Below, piece after piece: positions 1 to 6,942 of a stretch of DNA of 64,000 bases (its first letter is position 1; the number at the start of each line of letters is the position of its first letter). The stretch comes from Pelomonas sp. Root1217. Lineage in GTDB: Bacteria; Pseudomonadota; Gammaproteobacteria; Burkholderiales; Burkholderiaceae_C. The notes beneath the pieces are model-generated. The model was not told the DNA's origin. It ran no database searches and saw only the letters and a list, made by a program, of their open reading frames with translations. The position numbers were made by a program, and so were the translations under genes. The stretch lies in the NCBI RefSeq assembly GCF_001425705.1, contig NZ_LMDC01000012.1, positions 1,024,772-1,088,771 of the forward strand. The letters run 5' to 3'.

Positions 1-288
1 GGTGGCGTCGGCGCCTTGCCGGCTGGTTCGGTGACCGTCAGTGGCAACGTCATCACCGGCACGGTCAGCGGCAGCCTGCTGCCGAGCACCGGCTTCAACA
101 AGATGGACTACACCTTCAACCTGTGGCCGCGTGACGGCGCCTTCGCCGGCACTGCCGCCATCTCGGACTTCGCGCCCAACAACGCCAACTTCACCGCAAC
201 GCCGGTGCCTGAGCCCGGCACCGCGGTGCTGGGCGCGCTGGGCCTGGCCGGCCTGCTGGCCTGGCGCCGGCGTCAGTCGAATTCGTGA
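1..288 (+). CDS. PEP-CTERM sorting domain protein (5' truncated)
   Basis: The reading frame is open from the first base, so the gene begins upstream of the window and only its last 95 codons are visible. The C-terminus carries a PEP-CTERM signal: the motif VPEPGT, a hydrophobic stretch (AVLGALGLAGLLAW) and an arginine cluster (RRR). Proteins of this class are exported, processed by an exosortase and usually linked to exopolysaccharide production. The visible upstream part is Gly/Thr/Asn-rich and beta-strand-like, and gives no function. The last 16 bases overlap the convergent HDOD gene. Class is certain from the tail; function is unknown. Confidence 0.85.
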   Translation, partial: GGVGALPAGSVTVSGNVITGTVSGSLLPSTGFNKMDYTFNLWPRDGAFAGTAAISDFAPNNANFTATPVPEPGTAVLGALGLAGLLAWRRRQSNS

Positions 289-1115
289 AGCAGCTTGAGG
301 GTGTGGGCTTCGCTGAGGTTGAGCAACTCGGCGATGTCGTGCAGATCGTCCGGCACGCCGGCGTCGTCCCAGCCGCGCGCGGTGTGGCGCGCCAGGCGCA
401 CGGCCAGCTGCACGCAGCGCACCTGCGGGTCGCGTTCATGCTGGGTGCCGGTGATGCGCGTCAGCAGGTCGGGCAGCTGCCAGCGCCGCATCAGCGCCTG
501 CTCCAGGTCGGCCAGCTCGATGCCCAGCACCTGGCGCTGGGCGGCGGCGCTGCGCAGATGCCGGTCGGCTTCCTGCAGCGCGGCGATTTGAAGCGCCAGC
601 GCAGGCGCGTGCACCCACAGCAACATCTCGGCAAAGTCGTGCAGCAGCGCGGCGCTGTGGATGACGGCGGCGTCGGGGTCGGCGCGGTGGGCCGCAAAGC
701 CGAGCGCAAAGCGTGAGGCGCGTTCGGCGCGCTGCATGACGCGTGAGAGACCGAGCAGGGCCTCCTCGTTGTGGGCCATCACGGTCTCCAGCGTCGGCTG
801 CGGGCCGAAGTCGCGGAAGAAGGGCGTGATGCCCATCAGCACCAGCGCCGCCGTGACCGTCTCGGGGGCGGCCCGAAAGCTGGCGCTGTGGCGGCGCTTC
901 AGCTCGTTGGCGTGGGCCAGTACCTTGAGCGTCATCAGCGGGTCGGTGGCGATCATCTCGCCCAGGCTGTGGGCGTCGACGTCGTCCTCGGTCGCACGCA
1001 TATGCTCCAGCGATTCGGCTGTCTCGGCCAGCACGGGGATCTCTGCGCGCGCAAAGGCGTCGACCCAGCTGTCGAGCGAGGGCAACGGGGCGGTCAGGCA
1101 CAGTCGGTCGGACAT
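273..1115 (-). CDS. HDOD domain protein
   Basis: A 280-residue protein resembling the HDOD family, a relative of HD phosphohydrolases whose members mostly lack full catalytic ligands and act in signalling. Supporting segments are the helical stretch with LGEMIATDPLMTLKVLAHAN near residues 51-70, the central VTAALVLMGI, and HSAALLHDFAEMLLW near residue 150, which resembles the HD-like core. There is no attached receiver, GGDEF or EAL domain. It converges on the PEP-CTERM gene with a 16-bp overlap. The family call is good; the partner and output are not visible. Confidence 0.8.
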   Translation of the reverse strand: MSDRLCLTAPLPSLDSWVDAFARAEIPVLAETAESLEHMRATEDDVDAHSLGEMIATDPLMTLKVLAHANELKRRHSASFRAAPETVTAALVLMGITPFFRDFGPQPTLETVMAHNEEALLGLSRVMQRAERASRFALGFAAHRADPDAAVIHSAALLHDFAEMLLWVHAPALALQIAALQEADRHLRSAAAQRQVLGIELADLEQALMRRWQLPDLLTRITGTQHERDPQVRCVQLAVRLARHTARGWDDAGVPDDLHDIAELLNLSEAHTLKLLHEFD

Positions 1116-1181
1116 GCTTGCGATGCTAGGCCCGGGCGGGGCCGCCTGCTCGTCGGAGGCGGCCCCGTTTTGCGGCTCAGT

Positions 1182-1418
1182 TCACAGCCTGCGCACGCCT
1201 TCCAGCTGGGCGGTCAGTTGGCCGTCGACGTAGAGCGCCCCTTCGGGCGCGCCGGCTTCGGCGTAGAACTCCAGATGGTTGCGGGCACGGCGCCGGCGGT
1301 AGGCCGGCGAGAACACCAACCGGATGGCGCGGGCCGCGCGCTTGACGCGTGTCCAGCGGCGGGCCCAGGCGGCGTGGGTTTCGGCGGCATCAGGGCCGCT
1401 CAACTCGATCAATCTCAT
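1182..1418 (-). CDS. small hypothetical protein (78 aa)
   Basis: The start was set at the ATG preceded by AAGGAGA about six bases upstream, rather than at an in-frame start 16 codons earlier. The product is basic in the middle (RRWTRVKRAARAIRLVF, then RRRR) and ends in YVDGQLTAQLEGVRRL. It has no signal peptide or membrane segment and no recognised family. It may be a conserved small Burkholderiales protein. Confidence comes from the Shine-Dalgarno sequence and coding-like composition only. Confidence 0.5.
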   Translation of the reverse strand: MRLIELSGPDAAETHAAWARRWTRVKRAARAIRLVFSPAYRRRRARNHLEFYAEAGAPEGALYVDGQLTAQLEGVRRL

Positions 1419-1493
1419 GAGGGTCTCCTTGGCGCCGGGCCGGCCCTCATGACATGGATCGGTCATGGCTGAGGGGCAGGCGGCGCGCTGTTG

Positions 1494-1685
1494 TCAGGGG
1501 CTGTCGTCGGGGAAGCGGTCGCGCAGCAGGCGTCGCAATTCGAGGCGGGCTTGCTGGCGCTGGGCATGGGCGTCGTGCGCGCTTCGGTGGGCGCCGGCCT
1601 GGCGTTGCATGGCCGGTGCCACCAGCGGATTGCGCGGTTTTAGCGCTTTGATCTGCAGGGGACGCGGGGAGGTGAATTGGGGCAT
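1494..1685 (-). CDS. small basic hypothetical protein (63 aa)
   Basis: It begins MPQFTSPRPLQIKALKPRNPLVAPAM, after GGAG placed about eight bases upstream. The protein is rich in Arg, Gln and Ala, strongly basic, and ends RRLLRDRFPDDSP. It resembles the short basic proteins of unknown function seen in Burkholderiales. A promoter-like sequence flanked by two TTGCGCAA sites lies about 190 bp upstream on the same strand. An in-frame extension to 1877 exists, but the Shine-Dalgarno position and the promoter location argue against it. Confidence 0.55.
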   Translation of the reverse strand: MPQFTSPRPLQIKALKPRNPLVAPAMQRQAGAHRSAHDAHAQRQQARLELRRLLRDRFPDDSP

Positions 1686-1869
1686 GGCGTGCTCCGGTTG
1701 GGGCCGCACGTGGGCGGCGGGCAATGCGGCGGCTCGGCCCAGGGTGGCGCCAGCGTTTGCATGGATAAGTTGGAGGCCCGGGGCTTGCGCTCGAGGCAAG
1801 CGGGCCGGGCGGTCAGAGGGCTTGGGTGTGCGACCTCGCTGTGGCGGGAGAACTGCAACACGCCACAAC

Positions 1870-1905
1870 TTGCGCAAATGATAAACAAACGTTGCTCTTG
1901 CGCAA
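1870..1905 (-). promoter_or_regulatory. promoter-like sequence flanked by two TTGCGCAA sites
   Basis: On the minus strand TTGCGC (1905-1900) and TATCAT (1883-1878) are 16 bp apart, as in a sigma-70 promoter. The palindrome TTGCGCAA occurs at 1898-1905 over the -35 box and again at 1870-1877 just past the -10 box. This is the arrangement expected of a repressed promoter. It points towards the small gene at 1494-1685. Confidence 0.45.
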
Positions 1906-1971
1906 GCGGTTTTTATCCAACACCCCTAACCTTGAGGAGATGGGCCGTTCAATGACGGATGCGGCTAAGAA

Positions 1972-2595
1972 TCAGCGCTTCTTGGATTTCAGCGGCGCCA
2001 CGCGCGCCTGCAACTTGCGCCACTCATCGAGCTCGGCCTGGGCGCTGGGCTCAGCTGCCTTCACGGGGGCCGGTGTCGGTGTCGCCGTAGGCGTCAGCAC
2101 CTCGCCGAGCAGGTCCAGCAGCCGCGTACGGGCGCGCTGTGGGTGCCGGCGGTAATAAGTCAACACCAGGCCAACGATGAAGCGCTCGTCGTCGTCCTGG
2201 GGCATGCTGTCGCTGCTGCCCCCCGCCTGCGAGTACTCAGTCAGCCCCCCGAGGGGGCGCCGATCCATGCCGGGGTTGCCCGGCGTGGACATCGGCTCCA
2301 GGCGGCCTTGGGACGGCCCAGCGCCCGCCTGGAGATGATCCAAATCCATCCAGCCCGGCGGCTTGTGGCAGAGCTGCTCGAACTGGCGCGCCAGCCGTTC
2401 GCCGATCTGGCGGGAGCGGCCCTTGATCTGGCTCCAGTAGCTGGGCTGGATCTGCAGCCTCTCGGCGAAACGCCTCTCCAGGCCACGCAGGGTGGCGGCA
2501 TCGGCATTCTTGACAGTGGCGCTGACGAACTCTTCGAACAGCCGCATCGCGTTGTCCAGTCGGATCTGCGCGACGTCGCGGGGGGCGCTGGGCAT
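1972..2595 (-). CDS. putative DNA-binding regulator, HTH-like
   Basis: A protein of 207 residues starting MPSAPRDVAQIRLDNAMRLFEEFV. Residues about 35-75 (LRGLERRFAERLQIQPSYWSQIKGRSRQIGERLARQFEQL) read as an XRE-like helix-turn-helix: helix, turn around QIQPSYW, then a recognition-like helix SQIKGRSRQIGERLA. The following PPGWMD is typical of small Burkholderiales regulators of this kind. The middle is low-complexity and the C-terminus (KLQARVAPLKSKKR) is basic. It diverges from the NTF2-like gene at 2744. DNA binding is inferred from the helix pattern, and no ligand domain is recognised. Confidence 0.6.
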   Translation of the reverse strand: MPSAPRDVAQIRLDNAMRLFEEFVSATVKNADAATLRGLERRFAERLQIQPSYWSQIKGRSRQIGERLARQFEQLCHKPPGWMDLDHLQAGAGPSQGRLEPMSTPGNPGMDRRPLGGLTEYSQAGGSSDSMPQDDDERFIVGLVLTYYRRHPQRARTRLLDLLGEVLTPTATPTPAPVKAAEPSAQAELDEWRKLQARVAPLKSKKR

Positions 2596-2743
2596 GGGCC
2601 GCAATGATAAATGGATCTTCACCTTCACTTCTGAGCCATTGCGGCCCGTAGGACGGCTCCGACCTGACTGAGCCGGCAACTCCTACTGAAGGCTCGCCGG
2701 CCGGCGCCCATATTGATGTTTTAGGCCGTCAAAGGAGACAGGC

Positions 2744-3172
2744 ATGCACACCGCAGACAGCACCCTCATCGCGCTGGAGAAGAAGTTCTGGCAGTCGATG
2801 GTGGACGAAGACACCGACACCGCCGTGGCGTTGCTGGATGAACCGGCGTTGATGGTGAGTTCCCACGGCGCCATGCAGTTTGATCGCAAGCAGTACAAGC
2901 ACATGGCGGAAGAAGGCCCGATGGTCATCAAGTCGTTCGAGTTCAGCGACATGAAGGTCATGCACCCGAACGACGACACCGCCGTGCTGACCTATCGAGT
3001 CAAGCAGGCCATCGCGCCTCGCGGCAAGTCGCAGGAGAAGCAGCAGGAGATGGCCGACTCGTCCGTCTGGCTGCGCAAGGACGGCGAGTGGCTGTGCGTC
3101 ATGCACACGGAGACCGAGGTGGATGCTGAGGCCAAGCCGGCCAAGAAGACCGCCGCCAAGGCCAAGCACTGA
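2744..3172 (+). CDS. NTF2-like (DUF4440/SnoaL type) protein
   Basis: A 142-residue protein with the layout of a cone-shaped NTF2-like fold: N-terminal helices (ALEKKFWQSMVDEDTDTAVALLDEPALMV), a second helix (RKQYKHMAEEG), then strands ending in SSVWLRKDGEWLCVMHTETEV. The family includes small enzymes and binding proteins, and nothing here picks a substrate. AAAGGAGA lies about six bases before the ATG. The C-terminal tail is a Lys/Ala-rich extension (PAKKTAAKAKH). It faces the EF-G-like gene with only three bases between the stops. Confidence 0.8.
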   Translation: MHTADSTLIALEKKFWQSMVDEDTDTAVALLDEPALMVSSHGAMQFDRKQYKHMAEEGPMVIKSFEFSDMKVMHPNDDTAVLTYRVKQAIAPRGKSQEKQQEMADSSVWLRKDGEWLCVMHTETEVDAEAKPAKKTAAKAKH

Positions 3173-3175
3173 AGC

Positions 3176-5233
3176 TCAGTCTCCTTCGTCGTGGGCCTTG
3201 TAAGCGCCGACGAGAGCGGCCTGCGTGTTCGGCGGCACCGGCTCGTAATGTGACAGCAGCAGCGTATAGCGACCTTCCCCTGCCGTCATCGCGTTCAGCC
3301 GCGTCTGGTAGCTGGCCAGTTCGGCCAGCGGCGCCAGGCCTTGCACGATGAGACTTCCGGGCACGGCAGAGCGCGTGCCGTTGACCTGGCCGCGGCGTGA
3401 GGCGAGGTCGCCGGTGATGTCGCCGATGCTGTGCTCGGGCGCCGTGATCTCGACCTGCACGATCGGCTCCAGGATCAGCGGCCGGGCCTCGCGCACGGCC
3501 TCGATCAATGCGCGGCGCCCGGCGGTGACGAAGGCGATCTCCTTGCTGTCCACGGAATGGTGCTTGCCGTCGTAGACGACGACGCGCAGGTCCGCCAGCG
3601 GGTAGCCGGCGATGACGCCACTGGCTAGTGCCGAGCGCACGCCCTTTTCGACGGCAGGCATGAACTGGCCCGGGATGGTGCCGCCCTTGACGGCGTCGAC
3701 GAATTCGAAGCCGGCGCCGCGTTCCAGCGGCTCGATGCGCAGATAGACCTCGCCGAACTGGCCGGCGCCGCCGCTCTGCTTCTTGTGGCGGTAGTGGCCC
3801 TCTGCTGGCGCCGAGATCGTCTCGCGGTAGGCGATGCGTGGCGGCTCGGTGAGGACTTCGCCCTTGTAGAGCTCGCGCAGGCGCTCCAGCAGCAGACGCA
3901 GATGCAGCTCGCCCAGGCCATAGACCAGCGTCTGATGAGTCTCGCCCGCCTGCTCGATGCGCAGGCAGGGGTCTTCATCCACCAGCCGGGCCAACACCTC
4001 CCAGAGCTTCTGCTCATCGCCGCGGCGCGCCGGGCTGATGGCCAGGCCGTGCACCGGCGTCGGGAAGTCCAGCGGCTTCAGGTAGATGTGCTCGTCCTCC
4101 TGGGCATCGTGCAACACGGCATCAAACGTCAGGTCGTCCACTTTGGCAATGGCGCAGAGGTCGCCGGGCAGGGCCTCGTCGATGTCGACATGCTTGGCGC
4201 CCTGCAGCATGAAGAGGTGGCCGATGCGGATCGGTTTGCGCGCATGGCCGACGAATAGCAGGCCGCCCTTGGCGACCCGGCCCTGGTGTACGCGCATGAC
4301 GCCCATCTTGCCAAGGTAGGGGTCCGCGACGATCTTGAAGATGTGGGCCAGCACGTGGCCGGCGGGGTCGGGCTTGGCTGGATAAGGCGTGGGCTCGGTG
4401 CCCTTGCCTTCCAGAAAAGGGGGCGGGTTGCCCTCGGCCGGGTTGGGCATCAGCGCCTCGATGGCCGACAGCAGCTCGCCAATGCCCGCGCCCGTCTTGG
4501 CCGAGCAGAAGCAGACCGGGATCAGATGCCCTTCGCGCAAGGCCTGCTCCAGCGGCGCATGCAGCTCGCGCGGGTCGACGTCGCCGTCGGTCAGATAGCG
4601 GTCGACAAAGGCCGCGTCCACCTCCACGACCTGCTCGACCAGGGCTCGGTGCGCTTCGGCCACGGACGAAAAATCGGCGTCCCCGGACGCCGCGAAGAAA
4701 CAGTCGGCGACGCGCTTGGCGCCGCTGGCCGGCAAGTTCAGTGGCAGGCACTCCTTGCCAAACACCTCGCGGATCTGGGCGAGCAGCCCGGCCAGGTCGG
4801 TGTCGGGACAGTCGATCTTGTTGACGACGATGAGGCGTGCCAGGCCGCGCTCGGCGGCGGCGGCCAGCAGGCGCTGGGCCATCAGCTCGATGCCGTTCTG
4901 GGCGTTGATGACGACGATGGCAGTGTCCGCCGCCTCCAATGCCGGCAGGGCCTGGCCGACGAAATCCGGCGCACCGGGTGTGTCGATGGCATGGACGCGG
5001 ATGCCGCCATGGGTGAAGTGCGCCAGGCTGGACTGCAGCGAATGGCCCAGGCGCCGCTCCAACGGGTCATGGTCGCTCACCGTGCTGCCGCGCTCGATGC
5101 TGCCGGCCTGCGGGATGGCGCCGGCATGGGCCAGCAGCGCATCCAGCAGCAGTGTCTTGCCGGCCGCGGCCGGCCCCACCAGTGCGACCGTTCGGATGGT
5201 GCTCACTCGCGAATCCAGGCTTGTCTCGCTCAT
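3176..5233 (-). CDS. elongation factor G-like translational GTPase
   Basis: A 685-residue paralogue of EF-G. G motifs are visible: P-loop GPAAAGKT (residues 20-27), DTPG (84-87) followed by APDF, and NKID (138-141). The EF-G body follows, with domain II near residue 300 and a domain IV/V segment containing GHYRHKKQSGGAGQFGEVYLR. The P-loop departs from the GHIDAGKT usual in canonical EF-G, and DTPGAPDF replaces DTPGHVDF, so it belongs to the EF-G-like paralogue group rather than the main elongation factor. GAGGAGA lies six bases before the ATG. A longer reading frame upstream is open by chance. Translocation, ribosome recycling or stress use cannot be told apart from sequence. Confidence 0.85.
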   Translation of the reverse strand: MSETSLDSRVSTIRTVALVGPAAAGKTLLLDALLAHAGAIPQAGSIERGSTVSDHDPLERRLGHSLQSSLAHFTHGGIRVHAIDTPGAPDFVGQALPALEAADTAIVVINAQNGIELMAQRLLAAAAERGLARLIVVNKIDCPDTDLAGLLAQIREVFGKECLPLNLPASGAKRVADCFFAASGDADFSSVAEAHRALVEQVVEVDAAFVDRYLTDGDVDPRELHAPLEQALREGHLIPVCFCSAKTGAGIGELLSAIEALMPNPAEGNPPPFLEGKGTEPTPYPAKPDPAGHVLAHIFKIVADPYLGKMGVMRVHQGRVAKGGLLFVGHARKPIRIGHLFMLQGAKHVDIDEALPGDLCAIAKVDDLTFDAVLHDAQEDEHIYLKPLDFPTPVHGLAISPARRGDEQKLWEVLARLVDEDPCLRIEQAGETHQTLVYGLGELHLRLLLERLRELYKGEVLTEPPRIAYRETISAPAEGHYRHKKQSGGAGQFGEVYLRIEPLERGAGFEFVDAVKGGTIPGQFMPAVEKGVRSALASGVIAGYPLADLRVVVYDGKHHSVDSKEIAFVTAGRRALIEAVREARPLILEPIVQVEITAPEHSIGDITGDLASRRGQVNGTRSAVPGSLIVQGLAPLAELASYQTRLNAMTAGEGRYTLLLSHYEPVPPNTQAALVGAYKAHDEGD

Positions 5234-5302
5234 CGGAATCTCCTCAGTGGCGTTGCCAGGGTAGAAGAACGCGGCCAACCCGGCAAGGGCAGAATCGTTT
5301 GC

Positions 5303-6712
5303 ATGCAAGCCCGATTGACCGCCCTCATACTCTTCCCCCTGCTCGCCGCCACGGCCCAGGCCCAGACCCCGCCGGCCGATGAGCTGAAGGCCATGCTGGC
5401 CGAAGTCAGCCCTGCGCGCATCGAGTCGCGCATCCGCAAGCTGGTCGCCTTCGGCACGCGCCATACGCTGTCCGACATTGCCTCCGAGACGCGTGGTATC
5501 GGCGCCGCGCGGCGCTGGATCACGAGTGAAATGACCACTTGCTCCAAGCTGGCCGGCGGGCGGCTGCAGGTGGAGGAGCAGAGCTTCATCGAGCCGGCCG
5601 GCAACCGCGTGCCGCAGGCGACCGAGCTGGTGAATGTCGTCGCGACGCTGCCCGGCCGCGGCGCGTCCAAGAGCCGCGTCCTCGTTGTCAGCGGCCACTA
5701 CGACTCGCGCAACAGCGACGTCATGGATTCCCTGGGCGAGGCGCCCGGCGCCAACGACGACGCCTCCGGCACGGCTGCGGTCATGGAGCTCGCCTGTGTC
5801 ATGGCTGGGCGGCAGTTCGACGCGACCCTCGTCTTCATGGCGGTGCCGGGTGAGGAGCAGGGGCTGCTGGGTGCCGCGCAATGGGCGCGCGAGGCGCGTG
5901 CCGCGGGCACCAACGTCGAGGCCATGATCACCAACGACATCGTCGGCAGCTCGCGCGGCGACGCGGGCCAGGCCGACCCCAAACGCCTGCGCCTGTTCGC
6001 CGACGGCCTCGACCCGCTGGTGCGCCTGCTGACCGCCGCCAACGCCAACCGCCCTGCCAGCGACGCCGACGCCAGGTCCGTCGCTGCCATGCAGGCCGAG
6101 CTGCTGCCGTTGCTGCAGGCCGGCGGCAACGAGGACTTGCCCACGCACCAGCTCGGCCGCCACCTCAAGGCGGCTGCCGAGGCTGCCATGCCTGGCTTCA
6201 GCGTGCAGTTGATCCAGCGCCGCGACCGCTATCTGCGCGGCGGCGACCACATCCCCTTTCTGGAGCGTGGCTATGCGGCGGTGCGCTTCTCCGAGCCCTT
6301 TGAGAACTTCGCCCACCAGCACCAGAACCCCAGAACCGAAAACGGCATCGTCTACGGCGACCTGCCCGAGTTCGTCGACTTCGCCTATGTGGCCGACGTC
6401 GCACGTGCCAATCTCGCCGGCTTGGCCACGCTGGCCTGGGCGCCGGCGCCGCCCAAGGGCGTGAAGCTGGACGCACGCGAGCTGACCAACGATTCGACGC
6501 TGGAGTGGCAGGCCAGCGACGACCCCGAAGTGGCCGGCTACCGCATCGTCTGGCGCGACACCGATTCGGCCGCCTGGCAGCAGTTCAAGGATGTGGGCCG
6601 GGCCTCGCGTGCGACGCTGCCGGTGTCCAAGGACAACGTCGTCTTCGGCGTGCAGGCGGTGTCAAAAAAGGGATACGCGAGCCTGGCGAGCTACCCGTTG
6701 CCACGACGTTGA
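5303..6712 (+). CDS. secreted M28 family zinc peptidase
   Basis: A 469-residue protein with an N-terminal signal peptide (LTALILFPLLAATAQAQ). The co-catalytic zinc-peptidase pattern is visible: His132 in SGHYDSR, Asp152 in GANDDASG, and Glu184-Glu185 in VPGEEQG. A further metal ligand is likely the His in GGDHIPF. These are the marks of M28 aminopeptidases, which remove N-terminal residues outside the cytoplasm. The C-terminal ~80 residues (TLEWQASDDPEVAGYRIVW onward) look like a fibronectin type III-like domain. The gene diverges from the EF-G-like gene across 69 bp. Confidence 0.88.
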   Translation: MQARLTALILFPLLAATAQAQTPPADELKAMLAEVSPARIESRIRKLVAFGTRHTLSDIASETRGIGAARRWITSEMTTCSKLAGGRLQVEEQSFIEPAGNRVPQATELVNVVATLPGRGASKSRVLVVSGHYDSRNSDVMDSLGEAPGANDDASGTAAVMELACVMAGRQFDATLVFMAVPGEEQGLLGAAQWAREARAAGTNVEAMITNDIVGSSRGDAGQADPKRLRLFADGLDPLVRLLTAANANRPASDADARSVAAMQAELLPLLQAGGNEDLPTHQLGRHLKAAAEAAMPGFSVQLIQRRDRYLRGGDHIPFLERGYAAVRFSEPFENFAHQHQNPRTENGIVYGDLPEFVDFAYVADVARANLAGLATLAWAPAPPKGVKLDARELTNDSTLEWQASDDPEVAGYRIVWRDTDSAAWQQFKDVGRASRATLPVSKDNVVFGVQAVSKKGYASLASYPLPRR

Positions 6713-6896
6713 ACAGCGCTGAAGAACGCTGACGCCCGGTCGCCAAAGGCAACCCTTGCTTACCGCGGTGGGCGTGGCGATGGACGAATATTCAGCCGCC
6801 ACCACCGCGAGGGCTGATGCATTGAGCATGACCGCCTTGCCCGTGTCGCCTGTGGCCGTCCACTGTCGAGCCGCGGCGATGAGGCGGTGATGGCAC

Positions 6897-6938
6897 GGGC
6901 GCGACAGCCGGTTCATCGGCTGCCGCGCCCGTTCTTTT
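6897..6938 (+). terminator. strong hairpin with T-rich tail
   Basis: Two 14-base arms (GGGCGCGACAGCCG and CGGCTGCCGCGCCC) pair with a single A-C mismatch around a GTTCAT loop, followed by GTTCTTTT on the plus strand. It sits between the convergent peptidase and lipoprotein genes and could serve both; the T tract favours the plus strand. The preceding 180 bp after the peptidase stop hold no supported gene. Confidence 0.7.
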
Positions 6939-6942
6939 CAGG

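Noticed and set aside
1826-2155. Plus-strand frame starting near MTDAAKNQRF
   Set aside because: It runs antisense to the regulator-like gene and lacks coding features; the stretch before it looks like a promoter instead.
6662-6916. Minus-strand 84-codon frame after the M28 peptidase
   Set aside because: It overlaps the end of the peptidase gene, has no ribosome site and no family, and includes part of the terminator hairpin.
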